In this document: positions 9,192 through 17,578 of the stretch, piece after piece
Numbering within the stretch: position 1 is the stretch's first letter
Layout of the letters: each line of letters opens with the position of its first letter
DNA from: Acutalibacter sp. 1XD8-33
GTDB taxonomy: Bacteria; Bacillota; Clostridia; Oscillospirales; Acutalibacteraceae
Direction: 5' to 3'
NCBI RefSeq assembly: GCF_003612555.1
Contig: NZ_RAZF01000002.1
Location: 1-64,000 of the forward strand
Length of the DNA stretch: 64,000 nucleotides
The notes under the pieces: model-generated
Told to the model about the DNA's origin: nothing
Database searches by the model: none
The model's input: the letters and a program-made list of their open reading frames with translations, nothing else
Position numbers and translations under genes: made by a program

Positions 9192-9423
9192 ACCTGCAGA
9201 TATGAACGAACTTCCTAAATATTTGAAGCCGGAAATTGCCGAGCGGGTGGCGGAGCATTTCAAGAACGGCATCTTTGAGTTTGAATTCAGCAGGGAAGAA
9301 CTAATTGAAATTGAAGGAAACACCGTCTACCATACGATTCCCCATTATGCGGAGGAAGGGGCGGAAAGCGTGCTGGATAAGCTGCGCCGCATCATGGCCG
9401 GGAATTTGGAGGAAACAGAATGA
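9178..9423 (+). CDS. Small mobile-element protein (TnpW-like?)
   Basis: An 81-residue acidic protein that overlaps the end of the RepA-like gene. The segment GNTVYHTIPHYAEEGAESVL with DKLRRIM after it recalls the C-terminal pattern of TnpW-type transposon proteins, but the match is weak. The start at 9178 follows AAGGAGGG closely; an ATG at 9202 is an alternative. No function can be given. It lies directly ahead of the recombinase start fragment, as tnpW-like genes do in such elements. Confidence 0.5.
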   Translation: MRLCKPADMNELPKYLKPEIAERVAEHFKNGIFEFEFSREELIEIEGNTVYHTIPHYAEEGAESVLDKLRRIMAGNLEETE

Positions 9424-9462
9424 AACCTGCTGAAAAAAGAGAAACAACGCGATATAATATAG

Positions 9463-9691
<229 letters not shown>

Positions 9692-9909
9692 GACCGGAAT
9701 CTTTTTATGGATAGTAACACCTCCTTCCATACGAAAAAGTATCCCTCTACATATTCAGTACATTTTTAGGGCAAATTGTGGGGGGCAGCTTGAAAAATTC
9801 ACAAAAAATTCAGATTTGAAACATATGAACACTCCCTACAGAACAAAATTCCCTCTATATATCCGTTCATTTTCTCCTCAAAAATTGCCGTCTGTGTTTA
9901 GTTATTTAC

Positions 9910-9946
9910 AAAAAATCCGCCGCAGGTTTTCCTGCAACGGATTTTA
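9910..9946 (-). terminator. Terminator of the response-regulator-like gene
   Basis: On the minus strand AAAATCCG and GCAGG pair with CCTGC and CGGATTTT around an AAAA loop with a small internal bulge, followed by TTTTTTG. The left arm overlaps the stop codon of the response-regulator-like gene. Confidence 0.75.
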
Positions 9947-10432
9947 TGGACTTGGCTGGTATTCAAATTTATATCCGACACCAGCAACGCTTTTGATATA
10001 ATCGGACACATCCGGCGAGATTTTCAGTTTCTTCCGCATATTGCTGATATGGTTGTTGACAGCTTTTCGTGAGTAGTAAGAATAATCCTCATTCCACACA
10101 AAATCAATAATCATCTCATAGGTGAACACCCGCTTTGGATTTCGAATCAGCAATGCCAGTATATCAAACTCCTTAGCTGTCAGATTGACAGTCTGATCCT
10201 GAACCCGTACAAGCCTTTGCTCCAGGCATACGTACAGGTTGCCCTCCTGAAATTCAGTTAATGATGGATTGTTGCTACGAAGGTATGAAGGAAAACGTGG
10301 AACACAGTTTCCCTCATATTCCCGGACAAATTCAGTCAGTTCTTTTTTTCTTCCAGCATTAAGAACCGCAAATAACTTCTCACCAATCTGTCTGCCGGAT
10401 TCGGATATATCTAATACAACTAATTTCCCATG
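9944..10432 (-). pseudogene. OmpR-type winged-helix protein without start codon
   Basis: From 10432 to 9944 the frame is open and reads GKLVVLDISESGRQIGEKLF, an acidic middle part, then a full OmpR/PhoB winged-helix domain: NLTAKEFDILALLIRNPKRV, YYSRKAVNNHISNMRKKLKI and VAGVGYKFEY. No receiver domain with phospho-acceptor aspartate is present, and the frame is closed by TAA before any ATG, GTG or TTG appears near the expected start. Translation could begin at the internal ATG at 10153, giving only the second half of the DNA-binding domain. I regard it as a start-less remnant of a regulator and keep open that a rare start codon is used. Confidence 0.55.
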
Positions 10433-10475
10433 TTACCCCCCTCCTGTTCATTCTGAATATTTCGTTGCTTACCCT

Positions 10476-11111
10476 CTAATTTCCTGCGACCTGCAAGTCA
10501 CCTTTCTTCAATCGAAAGATAACATCTGCCTGCTTTGCAAGCTCATTGGAGTGCGTGACGATAACCACGCATTTATTCATCTGATGGGCACATTCTTTCA
10601 AAATTGCCGTGATTTCTGCTGCTGTATCTTCATCAAGGTTGCCTGTCGGCTCATCGGCAAGGATGACCTTTGCATCAGAAGCTAACGCACGGGCAATCGC
10701 TACACGCTGTTGCTGACCGCCAGAAAGTTTCAGAACATTTCGTTTGCTTTCTTCTTCGGTCAGTCCCACACGCTCTAAAATAGGCTGTGGCGGCAGTTTT
10801 GAAGTGAGAGCTACATTCTCTTTTGGTGTTAGATAGTCAATCAGATTGTAGCTCTGAAAGATAAAGGCTACATTATTTTTACGATGTGCCGCAAGACCTG
10901 TAATTTCAATGTCTTGTCCATCAAAAAGGATTTGACCCTCAAGAGGACTGTCCAACCCACCAAGCAGGGAAAGCAGCGTTGTCTTTCCGCAACCACTCGG
11001 TCCAAGTATGGCGTACATTTTCCCTGCGTCCAATTCGGCACTCACGCCTTTTAACACATTTCGCTTGTTATCATAGGAGTAGCGAACTCCTTTTATTTCC
11101 ATAATACTCAT
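10476..11111 (-). CDS. ABC exporter ATPase (MacB/LolD type)
   Basis: This 211-residue ATPase should power the two FtsX-type permeases encoded directly upstream. Walker A is GPSGCGKTT, the signature is LSGGQQQR and Walker B is VILADEPTGNLDEDT. The DEPTGNLD pattern is typical of the MacB/LolD/BceA group. I chose the ATG at 11111 (MSIMEIKGVRYSYD), which has AAGGAGG 9 nt upstream. An upstream in-frame start at 11177 would overlap the permease gene. It is the last gene of the operon started by the promoter at 13849. Confidence 0.9.
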   Translation of the reverse strand: MSIMEIKGVRYSYDNKRNVLKGVSAELDAGKMYAILGPSGCGKTTLLSLLGGLDSPLEGQILFDGQDIEITGLAAHRKNNVAFIFQSYNLIDYLTPKENVALTSKLPPQPILERVGLTEEESKRNVLKLSGGQQQRVAIARALASDAKVILADEPTGNLDEDTAAEITAILKECAHQMNKCVVIVTHSNELAKQADVIFRLKKGDLQVAGN

Positions 11112-11125
11112 CGTTTTATACCTCC

Positions 11126-12427
11126 TTAGCTCATCTTTGAAAGAATATCTCTCGGCTTCAAACGGAACACCGTCCACGATGCAAGTACCACCGAAGCGGC
11201 AATAATGGCAATACCAATAAGGTATAGAGGCAACAGATATGTCGCTGAAATTTCAACATTAAGCGTTGCTGCACTTGTTGTTACTCTGGACACCAGAAAT
11301 TCACTTGCTTTTCCTGCAATCAGACCGCCAAAGAAAACAGAAGTTGCAAAGGCGACAATCGCTACAGTCACCGTTTCCACAAAAAATTGTCCGATAATAC
11401 CCATCTTGCTCTTGCCGATAGACAGGTAAACGCCAATCTCTTTTTTACGCCCTCTAATCCAAAGAGTTAAAAGAAGTGTCAGTACAAGAGAGCTTACAAC
11501 CACGATAATCACGATGATAGTGTTTACTAAGCTCTGCAAAGTTTCAAGCGGTGCTTGTACGACCTCATATTCATCCGTATCAATGCTGAGTTTCAAGGAT
11601 TTCCCACGAAGCTCTGACAAGTTCTTTACTTTATCATAGACATTTTGGATGCTTACAGGGTCTTCCACATAAATATCAATCTGTGTATAACCATCTATCT
11701 TACGACCAAAGTTTTCAAACATTGTCGTGTAGTCCACATAGCCGCAGTTTGCTGGTATGTCCGATACAGAAAAACCTCCGTTTCCAGAAGTACCCTCCGT
11801 ACCATCAAAAATACCAATGATTTCAAGCTTCACATTGCTGTCAGAGTCAAGACAGTACATTGTCATTATATCGCCCACAGACAGCTTATTGTAATCCGCA
11901 AGCTCTTTTGAAATCATCACAACATACTTATCCTCGGGAGTGATGTGCCTGCCATCCACAAGGCTATATTTTCCGCTTTCAAAATCAGAACTTTTTTCAG
12001 AGGAAAGAGCTGCCGTATAAGCAGACGACTCTCCATAAGGGGTGTAGCTCAAATTAAATGCCGCAGGTAAATACTCAAAGTCTACACCTGCTCCCCAAAA
12101 TCCTCTCGGATTGTCAGAGTTATAATCTACAACGCCGTCTACCTTTGAAATGGCATCTAAAATCTCTGGGGTAATGTAATCGCCATTGTAGGTATAGGTC
12201 ATACCGTATCCGTCTTGGCTCGAATCGTATTGGTTGGTAGGGTCAATTTCCAAAAATAATTTACCGCCGATAGCTGTCTGCACATCCTCAGTCGCTCCCT
12301 CGGATGCATCACGGATTGCCAAACCTGTCAGAAGAAAGGTCGAAATAATCGCTAATACCAAAAACAAAATCAATGTCTTTACTTTCTGCCTAATGCAGTA
12401 AAGAAAAGCTCTATTTACAAAATTCAT
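11126..12427 (-). CDS. ABC exporter permease (FtsX/MacB type)
   Basis: A 433-residue membrane protein with one N-terminal helix (residues about 13-32, FLVLAIISTFLLTGLAI), a large extracytoplasmic MacB-like domain of about 250 residues and three C-terminal helices (TIIVIIVVVSSLVLTLLLTL and two more). This is the FtsX/MacB topology. It is expected to act as mechanotransmitter or exporter with the following ATPase and with the paralogous permease upstream. It ends in LKPRDILSKMS, almost the same as the other permease (LKPREILTKMS), supporting a heterodimer. The substrate is unknown. Confidence 0.88.
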   Translation of the reverse strand: MNFVNRAFLYCIRQKVKTLILFLVLAIISTFLLTGLAIRDASEGATEDVQTAIGGKLFLEIDPTNQYDSSQDGYGMTYTYNGDYITPEILDAISKVDGVVDYNSDNPRGFWGAGVDFEYLPAAFNLSYTPYGESSAYTAALSSEKSSDFESGKYSLVDGRHITPEDKYVVMISKELADYNKLSVGDIMTMYCLDSDSNVKLEIIGIFDGTEGTSGNGGFSVSDIPANCGYVDYTTMFENFGRKIDGYTQIDIYVEDPVSIQNVYDKVKNLSELRGKSLKLSIDTDEYEVVQAPLETLQSLVNTIIVIIVVVSSLVLTLLLTLWIRGRKKEIGVYLSIGKSKMGIIGQFFVETVTVAIVAFATSVFFGGLIAGKASEFLVSRVTTSAATLNVEISATYLLPLYLIGIAIIAASVVLASWTVFRLKPRDILSKMS

Positions 12428-12441
12428 TATGCATATCCTCC

Positions 12442-13821
12442 TTAGCTCATTTTTGTCAGTATCTCTCTTGGTTTCAGCTTCAAGATAGAAGCCGATGAGA
12501 GCAGTACAGAAAGCACAACTACGATAAGCTGGCCTTCATATATCAGCAGAGTTTTTCCAATACCCAGAGTGAGATAACTGTCGATATTTACTGCATCGCT
12601 TATTCCGCTTTGCAATACCGCACTGCTTATAAGATTAGGCTGAAAATCTGCAAGCAGATAATTACCTAAGTTATGGCTTATTTTAAAGCTCACAGCATAA
12701 GAGAACAGAAAGGCGGCGGCAGCGACAAACAGTACCTCTAACAGAAATTGCTTTATGATTTCCCCCTTTGGGATACCTGCTCCTAAAAGGATGCCTGCTT
12801 CTGGTATGCGACCTCTGATACGCAAAGTTAAAATCAAAGTCAAAATAGCGGCACTCACTATGGAAACACACGCCAACAGGATTTTTATTAAATCCCCTAA
12901 AGAAGCAAGACTATCGGCAATTTTGGAATACTGAAAATCGTTAGTGCGGATAAAATGTGTTTTCCAATCAATTTCCTCTATCTGCTGCACCTTAGATACA
13001 ATCTCATCCAGTGTCTTAGGGTCGGTCACATAAAAACCAACCTCGCCTGTATAAACAGACGGCTCGCTTGCGGCAAGCTGTGTCAAAACATCAATACTTG
13101 CGTAAATACGATTTTCTTGTCTGCCTGCGGTTGCTGTTACATTCGCATCAGCTTCCAGAATATCGTATATTCCGACAATCGTTACACCTGCCTCTTTTCT
13201 TTCCCCAGACCACACATCAATGTACTCGCCGTCAGCTTCTCCAAGTTCGGACGATGACAGGACAATTTTATCTCCAACAGACAAGCCATTTACAGCCGCC
13301 ACCTCAGAGCTTATCAAAACGGCGTTTGTATCTGCTTCAGTAATGTGTCTGCCTGCGGCAAGAGCCAGTACCTCGTCTACAAAATCTGTTTCCAATGCAG
13401 AGTAGCAAAGTGCTGTAACTGCTCCCATATTGTTATCCTCAGTGTGTTTCTCTCCGTGGATAAAAGTAATGGGATTGCCTTGAGCAAGTTGTTCGCCCTT
13501 GGCATATCCATAATTGATAGGATTGTGGTATGCAATATCGCCACAACTTTGTATCTGCTTTATCTCATTATCAGTAATACGGATATGATTTTCCGTAACT
13601 GTCATTTCGCCGTTTTCATCTGATACGACGCCTGTACTTGCCCTTAGATAAAAGGCAGCTCCTAAAGCTCCTCGAATGTCGCTCGCTAATTTCTCGGAGG
13701 CGGTAAGAAGCGTAAAACAGGAAATGAGAAAGGTCGAAACGACCAGTATGAGCAGAAAGATACTGATGGCATTTCCTTTTTTGCGGAGCAGATACAGACC
13801 TGCCCGCCTTTTATAATCCAT
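12442..13821 (-). CDS. ABC exporter permease (FtsX/MacB type), first of pair
   Basis: A 459-residue paralogue of the following permease with the same layout: one N-terminal helix (ISIFLLILVVSTFLISCF), a large external domain, and three C-terminal helices. It begins the ABC operon, 14 nt before the second permease, and has an AAGGAGATG ribosome site. Its promoter carries the direct repeats shared with the two-component operon, so it is probably induced by that system. Exporters of this kind often handle peptides or antimicrobial compounds; that role is inference here. Confidence 0.88.
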   Translation of the reverse strand: MDYKRRAGLYLLRKKGNAISIFLLILVVSTFLISCFTLLTASEKLASDIRGALGAAFYLRASTGVVSDENGEMTVTENHIRITDNEIKQIQSCGDIAYHNPINYGYAKGEQLAQGNPITFIHGEKHTEDNNMGAVTALCYSALETDFVDEVLALAAGRHITEADTNAVLISSEVAAVNGLSVGDKIVLSSSELGEADGEYIDVWSGERKEAGVTIVGIYDILEADANVTATAGRQENRIYASIDVLTQLAASEPSVYTGEVGFYVTDPKTLDEIVSKVQQIEEIDWKTHFIRTNDFQYSKIADSLASLGDLIKILLACVSIVSAAILTLILTLRIRGRIPEAGILLGAGIPKGEIIKQFLLEVLFVAAAAFLFSYAVSFKISHNLGNYLLADFQPNLISSAVLQSGISDAVNIDSYLTLGIGKTLLIYEGQLIVVVLSVLLSSASILKLKPREILTKMS

Positions 13822-13848
13822 TTAGGCTTCATCTCCTTTCTGCTGACA

Positions 13849-13880
13849 ATCATATCTTTTTTTGATTAGTTTTTGGTTAG
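13849..13880 (-). promoter_or_regulatory. Promoter with response-regulator operator, ABC operon
   Basis: GATTAGTTTTTGGTTAG at 13864-13880 contains two TTAG half-sites with an 11-bp period. On the minus strand it lies 9 nt upstream of a -10-like TATGAT (13849-13854). The promoter of the two-component operon has the same repeat at the same distance. Such 11-bp direct repeats in place of a -35 box are typical of OmpR/PhoB-family activators. Confidence 0.65.
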
Positions 13881-13916
13881 CATTTGGTATGCGTTTCATT
13901 CGTTTTTAGAGATGCA

Positions 13917-13947
13917 AAGGAGCCGCCAGATAACTGACGGCTTCCTT
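13917..13947 (-). terminator. Terminator behind the histidine kinase gene
   Basis: On the minus strand AAGGAAGCCG pairs with CGGCTCCTT around a 12-nt loop (one base bulged). It lies 12 nt after the kinase stop codon and ahead of the ABC promoter. The T-run is poor, so termination may be partial. Confidence 0.5.
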
Positions 13948-13958
13948 AGAAGATGATT

Positions 13959-15326
13959 TTAATTTAATTTCAGATAGAACGCAACACCGTTGTCGGTATT
14001 CGAAATTTTGTATTCCATTCCGTGTAGGTCAAGAATAGTTTTTACAATGTATAAACCCAGACCGCTTCCGCCTGTGGCTTTGCTGCGGGATTTGTCCGCC
14101 CTATAAAACGGCGTAAACATATTTTCCAAATTATCCTCGTCTAAAAATACGCCTGTATTTTCTACAACCAAAATGTGCGTATCCATGTCATAATCTACAT
14201 AAACCTTAGCATCTGCTTTAGAGTGACGGATGGCGTTGCCGATGATGTTGGATAACGCCTTACCGAACAGGTTGCAGTTGACTGACACACTTATATCTTC
14301 GGAGATATTCTGAAAAATAGCAATGTCTTTTTCAGTCGCCAAAGGCTGCAACTCCGTAACTACTTTACTTACCATATCAGCTAAAGAAAGTGTTTCCAAA
14401 GAGCTGCCGATGTTCATTGTTTCCATTTTGGTAATAGATAGTATCTCTTTAACTAAGTATTCGATGTCCTCAGCGGATTTTAGTGCCTGCGGCAGATATT
14501 TGTCGTGGTTCTGGTAATCTCCAAAACCTAATATCATATTCTCAAGCTGACCTTTCAGAATAGTCAACGGTGTTTTCAGCTCGTGGGAAACAGCCGCAAA
14601 AAAATTCCTATGCTGTTCCTCCAACCTTTGAAATTTCTTAACATCTTTGGTTAGCTGCTGATTTGCCGTTTCCAGTTCTTCCATTGTACTTTGCAGCCTT
14701 GCCGCCATTGTATTCAGACTGGAAGAAAGTACGCCGATTTCGTCCTTGCGGTCTGTATCACACCTCCAAGTCATATCAAGTTCAGTCATTCGCTTGGAAA
14801 TCTGACTGATTTTTGCAATCGGTGCAACAATCACTCGGCTGCAAATGAAAGCACTTAGGGCAGAGAGAAGCAGAATGACCGTCAATACTAACGGAATAAA
14901 GCGGAGCAGCAGACTGAACAGTTCACTTGCCGTTTTGGAAAGAGAAATAACAGAAAGCGTATAGCTTGCCTTATCTTCAGAAAAGGTTACATCTGTTGTA
15001 TAGGTCTGTGCTGTTGACAGGTCGTCGCCAATGTTGTCAAAATCTCCGAAAGTAACGCTGTTCTTTTCATTTCCTAACATCGCCACGGCATTGTTTTCAA
15101 TACAGAAATTTGTAATCAGAGTTGTTCCGTCCTCATAGTTTTTGTTTTCCAGAGCAGAGAACAACGCTCCCGCATTGGTTTCAAATTGTTTGCTGCCTGT
15201 GAGCTGATAACTTTGTGGCACGAATATAAGGACAATGCCGTATATCAAAATGCTACACAAGGTCAATGCGGTAAAGACCCACAGGAACACTTTTGCACTT
15301 AGTGAGTTACTGATTTTCTTTCGCAA
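13959..15326 (-). CDS. Sensor histidine kinase
   Basis: A 455-residue membrane kinase with two transmembrane helices (about residues 10-33 and 140-163), an external domain of about 105 residues between them, a HAMP domain, a HisKA domain with the phospho-acceptor in FFAAVSHELKTPL, and a HATPase domain with GNAIRHSK and GGSGLGLYIVKTIL. It should phosphorylate the regulator encoded upstream. The start is a TTG at 15326 that overlaps the regulator gene by 20 nt, preceded by a GGGGTGGG stretch. The signal sensed is unknown. Confidence 0.9.
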   Translation of the reverse strand: MRKKISNSLSAKVFLWVFTALTLCSILIYGIVLIFVPQSYQLTGSKQFETNAGALFSALENKNYEDGTTLITNFCIENNAVAMLGNEKNSVTFGDFDNIGDDLSTAQTYTTDVTFSEDKASYTLSVISLSKTASELFSLLLRFIPLVLTVILLLSALSAFICSRVIVAPIAKISQISKRMTELDMTWRCDTDRKDEIGVLSSSLNTMAARLQSTMEELETANQQLTKDVKKFQRLEEQHRNFFAAVSHELKTPLTILKGQLENMILGFGDYQNHDKYLPQALKSAEDIEYLVKEILSITKMETMNIGSSLETLSLADMVSKVVTELQPLATEKDIAIFQNISEDISVSVNCNLFGKALSNIIGNAIRHSKADAKVYVDYDMDTHILVVENTGVFLDEDNLENMFTPFYRADKSRSKATGGSGLGLYIVKTILDLHGMEYKISNTDNGVAFYLKLN

Positions 15327-15981
15327 TTTTGTATCCCACCCCTCTGACAGTTTCTATGTAATCCACGCCTAACTTTTTTCGCAAATTCATAATGTGGAAG
15401 TTGACACTTTTTCCCTCGCCGATAAATTCATATCCCCACACAAGGTTGAGCAGCTCATCTCTTGTGAATACTCGTCCTTGATTTTTAAGGAACAAGAGTA
15501 AAATATCAAACTCGGATTGCGTAAGAATGACCTCTGCACCTGCTACAAGAACTTGCCTTTGCTTGGCACTTATCTGAAGTTCCTTATATCGGATAATGTC
15601 TGTACCCATATCCGTTGTTTCTGTTCTTCTAAGCAATGCTTCCACACGCTTTAGTACCAGTTTGATAGAAAAGGGCTTTGTGATATAGTCATCTGCCAAT
15701 AAATCAAAACCTTTTATCTGGTCATCCTCTGTATCAAAGGCAGTCAAAAGGATAATTGGTGTCTGTGCTTCTTGTCGTACCATTTCGCAAACAGCATATC
15801 CGTTGATTTTCGGTAACATAATATCCAAAAGGATAAGGTCTATATGGTGGGTATGAAAAGTATTGATACCCTCCAGACCATCCGATGCGGTCACAACTTT
15901 ATAGCCGCAAGCCCTAAGTGGCTCGGCTAAGATGTTTTGTATTGCAATTTCATCTTCAATAATCAGTATTGTCTTTGCCAT
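15307..15981 (-). CDS. OmpR-family response regulator
   Basis: A 224-residue regulator: receiver domain with IIEDE and the phosphorylation site in LILLDIMLPKINGY (about residue 52), then a winged-helix DNA-binding domain ending in ETVRGVGYKI. I chose the ATG at 15981 (MAKTILIIEDE), which has GGAGG 9 nt upstream, over an in-frame TTG 15 nt earlier. It is followed without a gap by its kinase. It most likely binds the TTAG direct repeats in its own promoter and in that of the ABC exporter. Confidence 0.92.
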   Translation of the reverse strand: MAKTILIIEDEIAIQNILAEPLRACGYKVVTASDGLEGINTFHTHHIDLILLDIMLPKINGYAVCEMVRQEAQTPIILLTAFDTEDDQIKGFDLLADDYITKPFSIKLVLKRVEALLRRTETTDMGTDIIRYKELQISAKQRQVLVAGAEVILTQSEFDILLLFLKNQGRVFTRDELLNLVWGYEFIGEGKSVNFHIMNLRKKLGVDYIETVRGVGYKIAKENQ

Positions 15982-16000
15982 ATCTGAAACCTCCAATTTG

Positions 16001-16032
16001 ATTATACTAAGGCTTGGTTAGTTTTTGATTAG
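16001..16032 (-). promoter_or_regulatory. Promoter with response-regulator operator, two-component operon
   Basis: A minus-strand TATAAT (16001-16006) is preceded, 9 nt upstream, by GGTTAGTTTTTGATTAG (16016-16032), two TTAG half-sites 11 bp apart. A third, weaker TTTTTTCG follows. Sequence and spacing match the element before the ABC operon, which points to autoregulation. Confidence 0.68.
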
Positions 16033-16131
16033 TTTTTTCGATTTTCTTATTATAGACATTTAAATGAATAATAGCAATAGATTTTACAATTAGCGGTTAA
16101 CAGGAATTCACGATACAGTTCGCAAGCAATG

Positions 16132-16264
16132 CAATCTTCCGTAAGATTGCGTATTTAACAGAAATCCCGTCCCCGGAATTTCTGCTAAATGCTTGTTGGT
16201 GACATGTCCCCCAACCCCTGAGATCATCACCTGCGGTGATGGCTGCGCGTTCCGTTGGAACGCT
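16132..16264. other. Cluster of four palindromes at the edge of the acquired region
   Basis: Within 133 non-coding bases there are perfect arms GCAATCTT/AAGATTGC (16132-16151), a near-perfect AGAAAT.../...ATTTCT (16161-16184), ATCACC/GGTGAT (16227-16241) and GCGTTCC/GGAACGC (16248-16264). Such clusters occur at transfer origins or ends of mobile elements, and in attenuators. No relaxase gene is present in the window, so the role is open. The rest of 15997-16591 holds a promoter at each side and no gene. Confidence 0.4.
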
Positions 16265-16297
16265 GGAAATCAAAAACTAAATAGAAAGACAAAAGAA

Positions 16298-16345
16298 AAC
16301 TGCTATGCAATCGGATAACCCTTTTGCATAGCAGTTATTCTTTTT
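16298..16345. terminator. Bidirectional terminator at the GC boundary
   Basis: AACTGCTATGCAA (16298-16310) pairs perfectly with TTGCATAGCAGTT (16324-16336), a 13-bp stem. T-rich sequence follows on the plus strand (ATTCTTTTT) and on the minus strand (TTCTTTTG). It separates the AT-rich acquired part from the GC-rich backbone. Confidence 0.7.
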
Positions 16346-16506
16346 CCGTTTACCTGGCATTCGTCACAAATTTTGCAATATTTCCTTATGGACTACCGCC
16401 ATTGCGGGAACCCCCTCTTTTGAGCCTTTAAGGGCAAGTTTTAGAAATTTTTTAACTTTTTTGTAGTCTTGACGTTCGGCGGCCGTTTTCCTTTTTCGGG
16501 AAGTCC

Positions 16507-16535
16507 TTGAAGATCAAGGGCTTTTCTGCTATAAT
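16507..16535 (+). promoter_or_regulatory. Promoter of the glycosyltransferase operon
   Basis: TTGAAG (16507-16512) and TATAAT (16530-16535) are separated by 17 bp, a good sigma-A promoter about 55 nt upstream of the GT2 start codon. Confidence 0.65.
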
Positions 16536-16591
16536 AAGGAAAATGTCTTTCGCCATAGCAACAGCGATCCAGATAGGAGATGTAGAAAGCC

Positions 16592-17578
16592 TTGGAAATT
16601 TCCTCCCCCATCCTGCTGTCCCTCATTGCCCCCTGTATGAACGAGGCCGAAAATGTGGCCGCGTTTCAGGCGGAGGCTCTCCGGGAATTCAGCGGTGTTC
16701 CTTTTGAGATCATCTTTGTAGACGATGGCTCTCAGGACGACACTCTTGCCCAGCTCCACCGGCTTTACGAGGAAAAAGCCTGCCCCATCCAGATTGTCAG
16801 CTTTTCCCGGAATTTCGGAAAAGAAGCCGCCATGCTGGCGGGGATGCGTGTTGCCAGGGGCGAACTGCTCTCCATTGTGGACGCGGACCTCCAGCAGCCC
16901 CTCTCTGTGGTGAAAGAAATGGTACGCCTGCTTCAAAAGGATTCCCTTTGCGACTGTGTTGCCGCCTATCAGGAACGCCGGGACGAGGGCGCTTTACAGC
17001 GGGGATTGAAATCCACTTTCTACCGGGTGATCAACCGCTTTTCCGAGGTAGACTTTGTGGCCAATGCCAGCGATTTCCGCACCTTCCGCCGGCCTGTGGC
17101 CGAAGCGCTGCTTTCTATGGCCGAAACCCATCGCTTCTCTAAGGGGCTCTTCTCCTGGGTAGGCTTTCCCACCCAGTATATTCCCTATACAGCCCGTACC
17201 CGGGAGCATGGTCAGACCAAGTGGTCCCTGCCAAAGCTCTTTCGCTACGCTTGGGAAGGGATCCTCAGCTTTTCCACCATTCCCATCAAAATGGCCATCT
17301 ATCTGGGCCTCGTCTGCGCGGCTTTCTCCATGGGATATCTTCTGGTGGTGCTGGTGCAGAAGCTGGCCTTTTCCATCGATGTGCCCGGTTACGCCACTAT
17401 TGTCTGCCTGGTGCTTTTTCTAGGGGGGCTGCAATTATTCTTCTTGGGAATTTTAGGGGAATATATCGGGCGCATCTATATTCAGGTAAAGCGTCGCCCG
17501 CCTTATATTGTGCGGGAGCACCTCACCTCTCCAGAACCGCTCGAAAAGGAGGGTTCCCCCGATGCTGTGGAAAAATAA
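16592..17578 (+). CDS. GT2 glycosyltransferase (GtrB/DPM1 type)
   Basis: A 328-residue enzyme that should move a sugar from a nucleotide donor to a polyisoprenyl phosphate on the cytoplasmic face of the membrane. Seen: LIAPCMNEAENV, the DDGS motif in FVDDGSQDDT, VDADLQQP, and two C-terminal transmembrane helices (about residues 228-250 and 265-287), the layout of GtrB/ArnC/DPM1-like enzymes. The start is a TTG with AGGAGA 11 nt upstream. It is followed, with overlap, by two polytopic proteins that could use the lipid-linked sugar outside the cell. Confidence 0.88.
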   Translation: MEISSPILLSLIAPCMNEAENVAAFQAEALREFSGVPFEIIFVDDGSQDDTLAQLHRLYEEKACPIQIVSFSRNFGKEAAMLAGMRVARGELLSIVDADLQQPLSVVKEMVRLLQKDSLCDCVAAYQERRDEGALQRGLKSTFYRVINRFSEVDFVANASDFRTFRRPVAEALLSMAETHRFSKGLFSWVGFPTQYIPYTARTREHGQTKWSLPKLFRYAWEGILSFSTIPIKMAIYLGLVCAAFSMGYLLVVLVQKLAFSIDVPGYATIVCLVLFLGGLQLFFLGILGEYIGRIYIQVKRRPPYIVREHLTSPEPLEKEGSPDAVEK

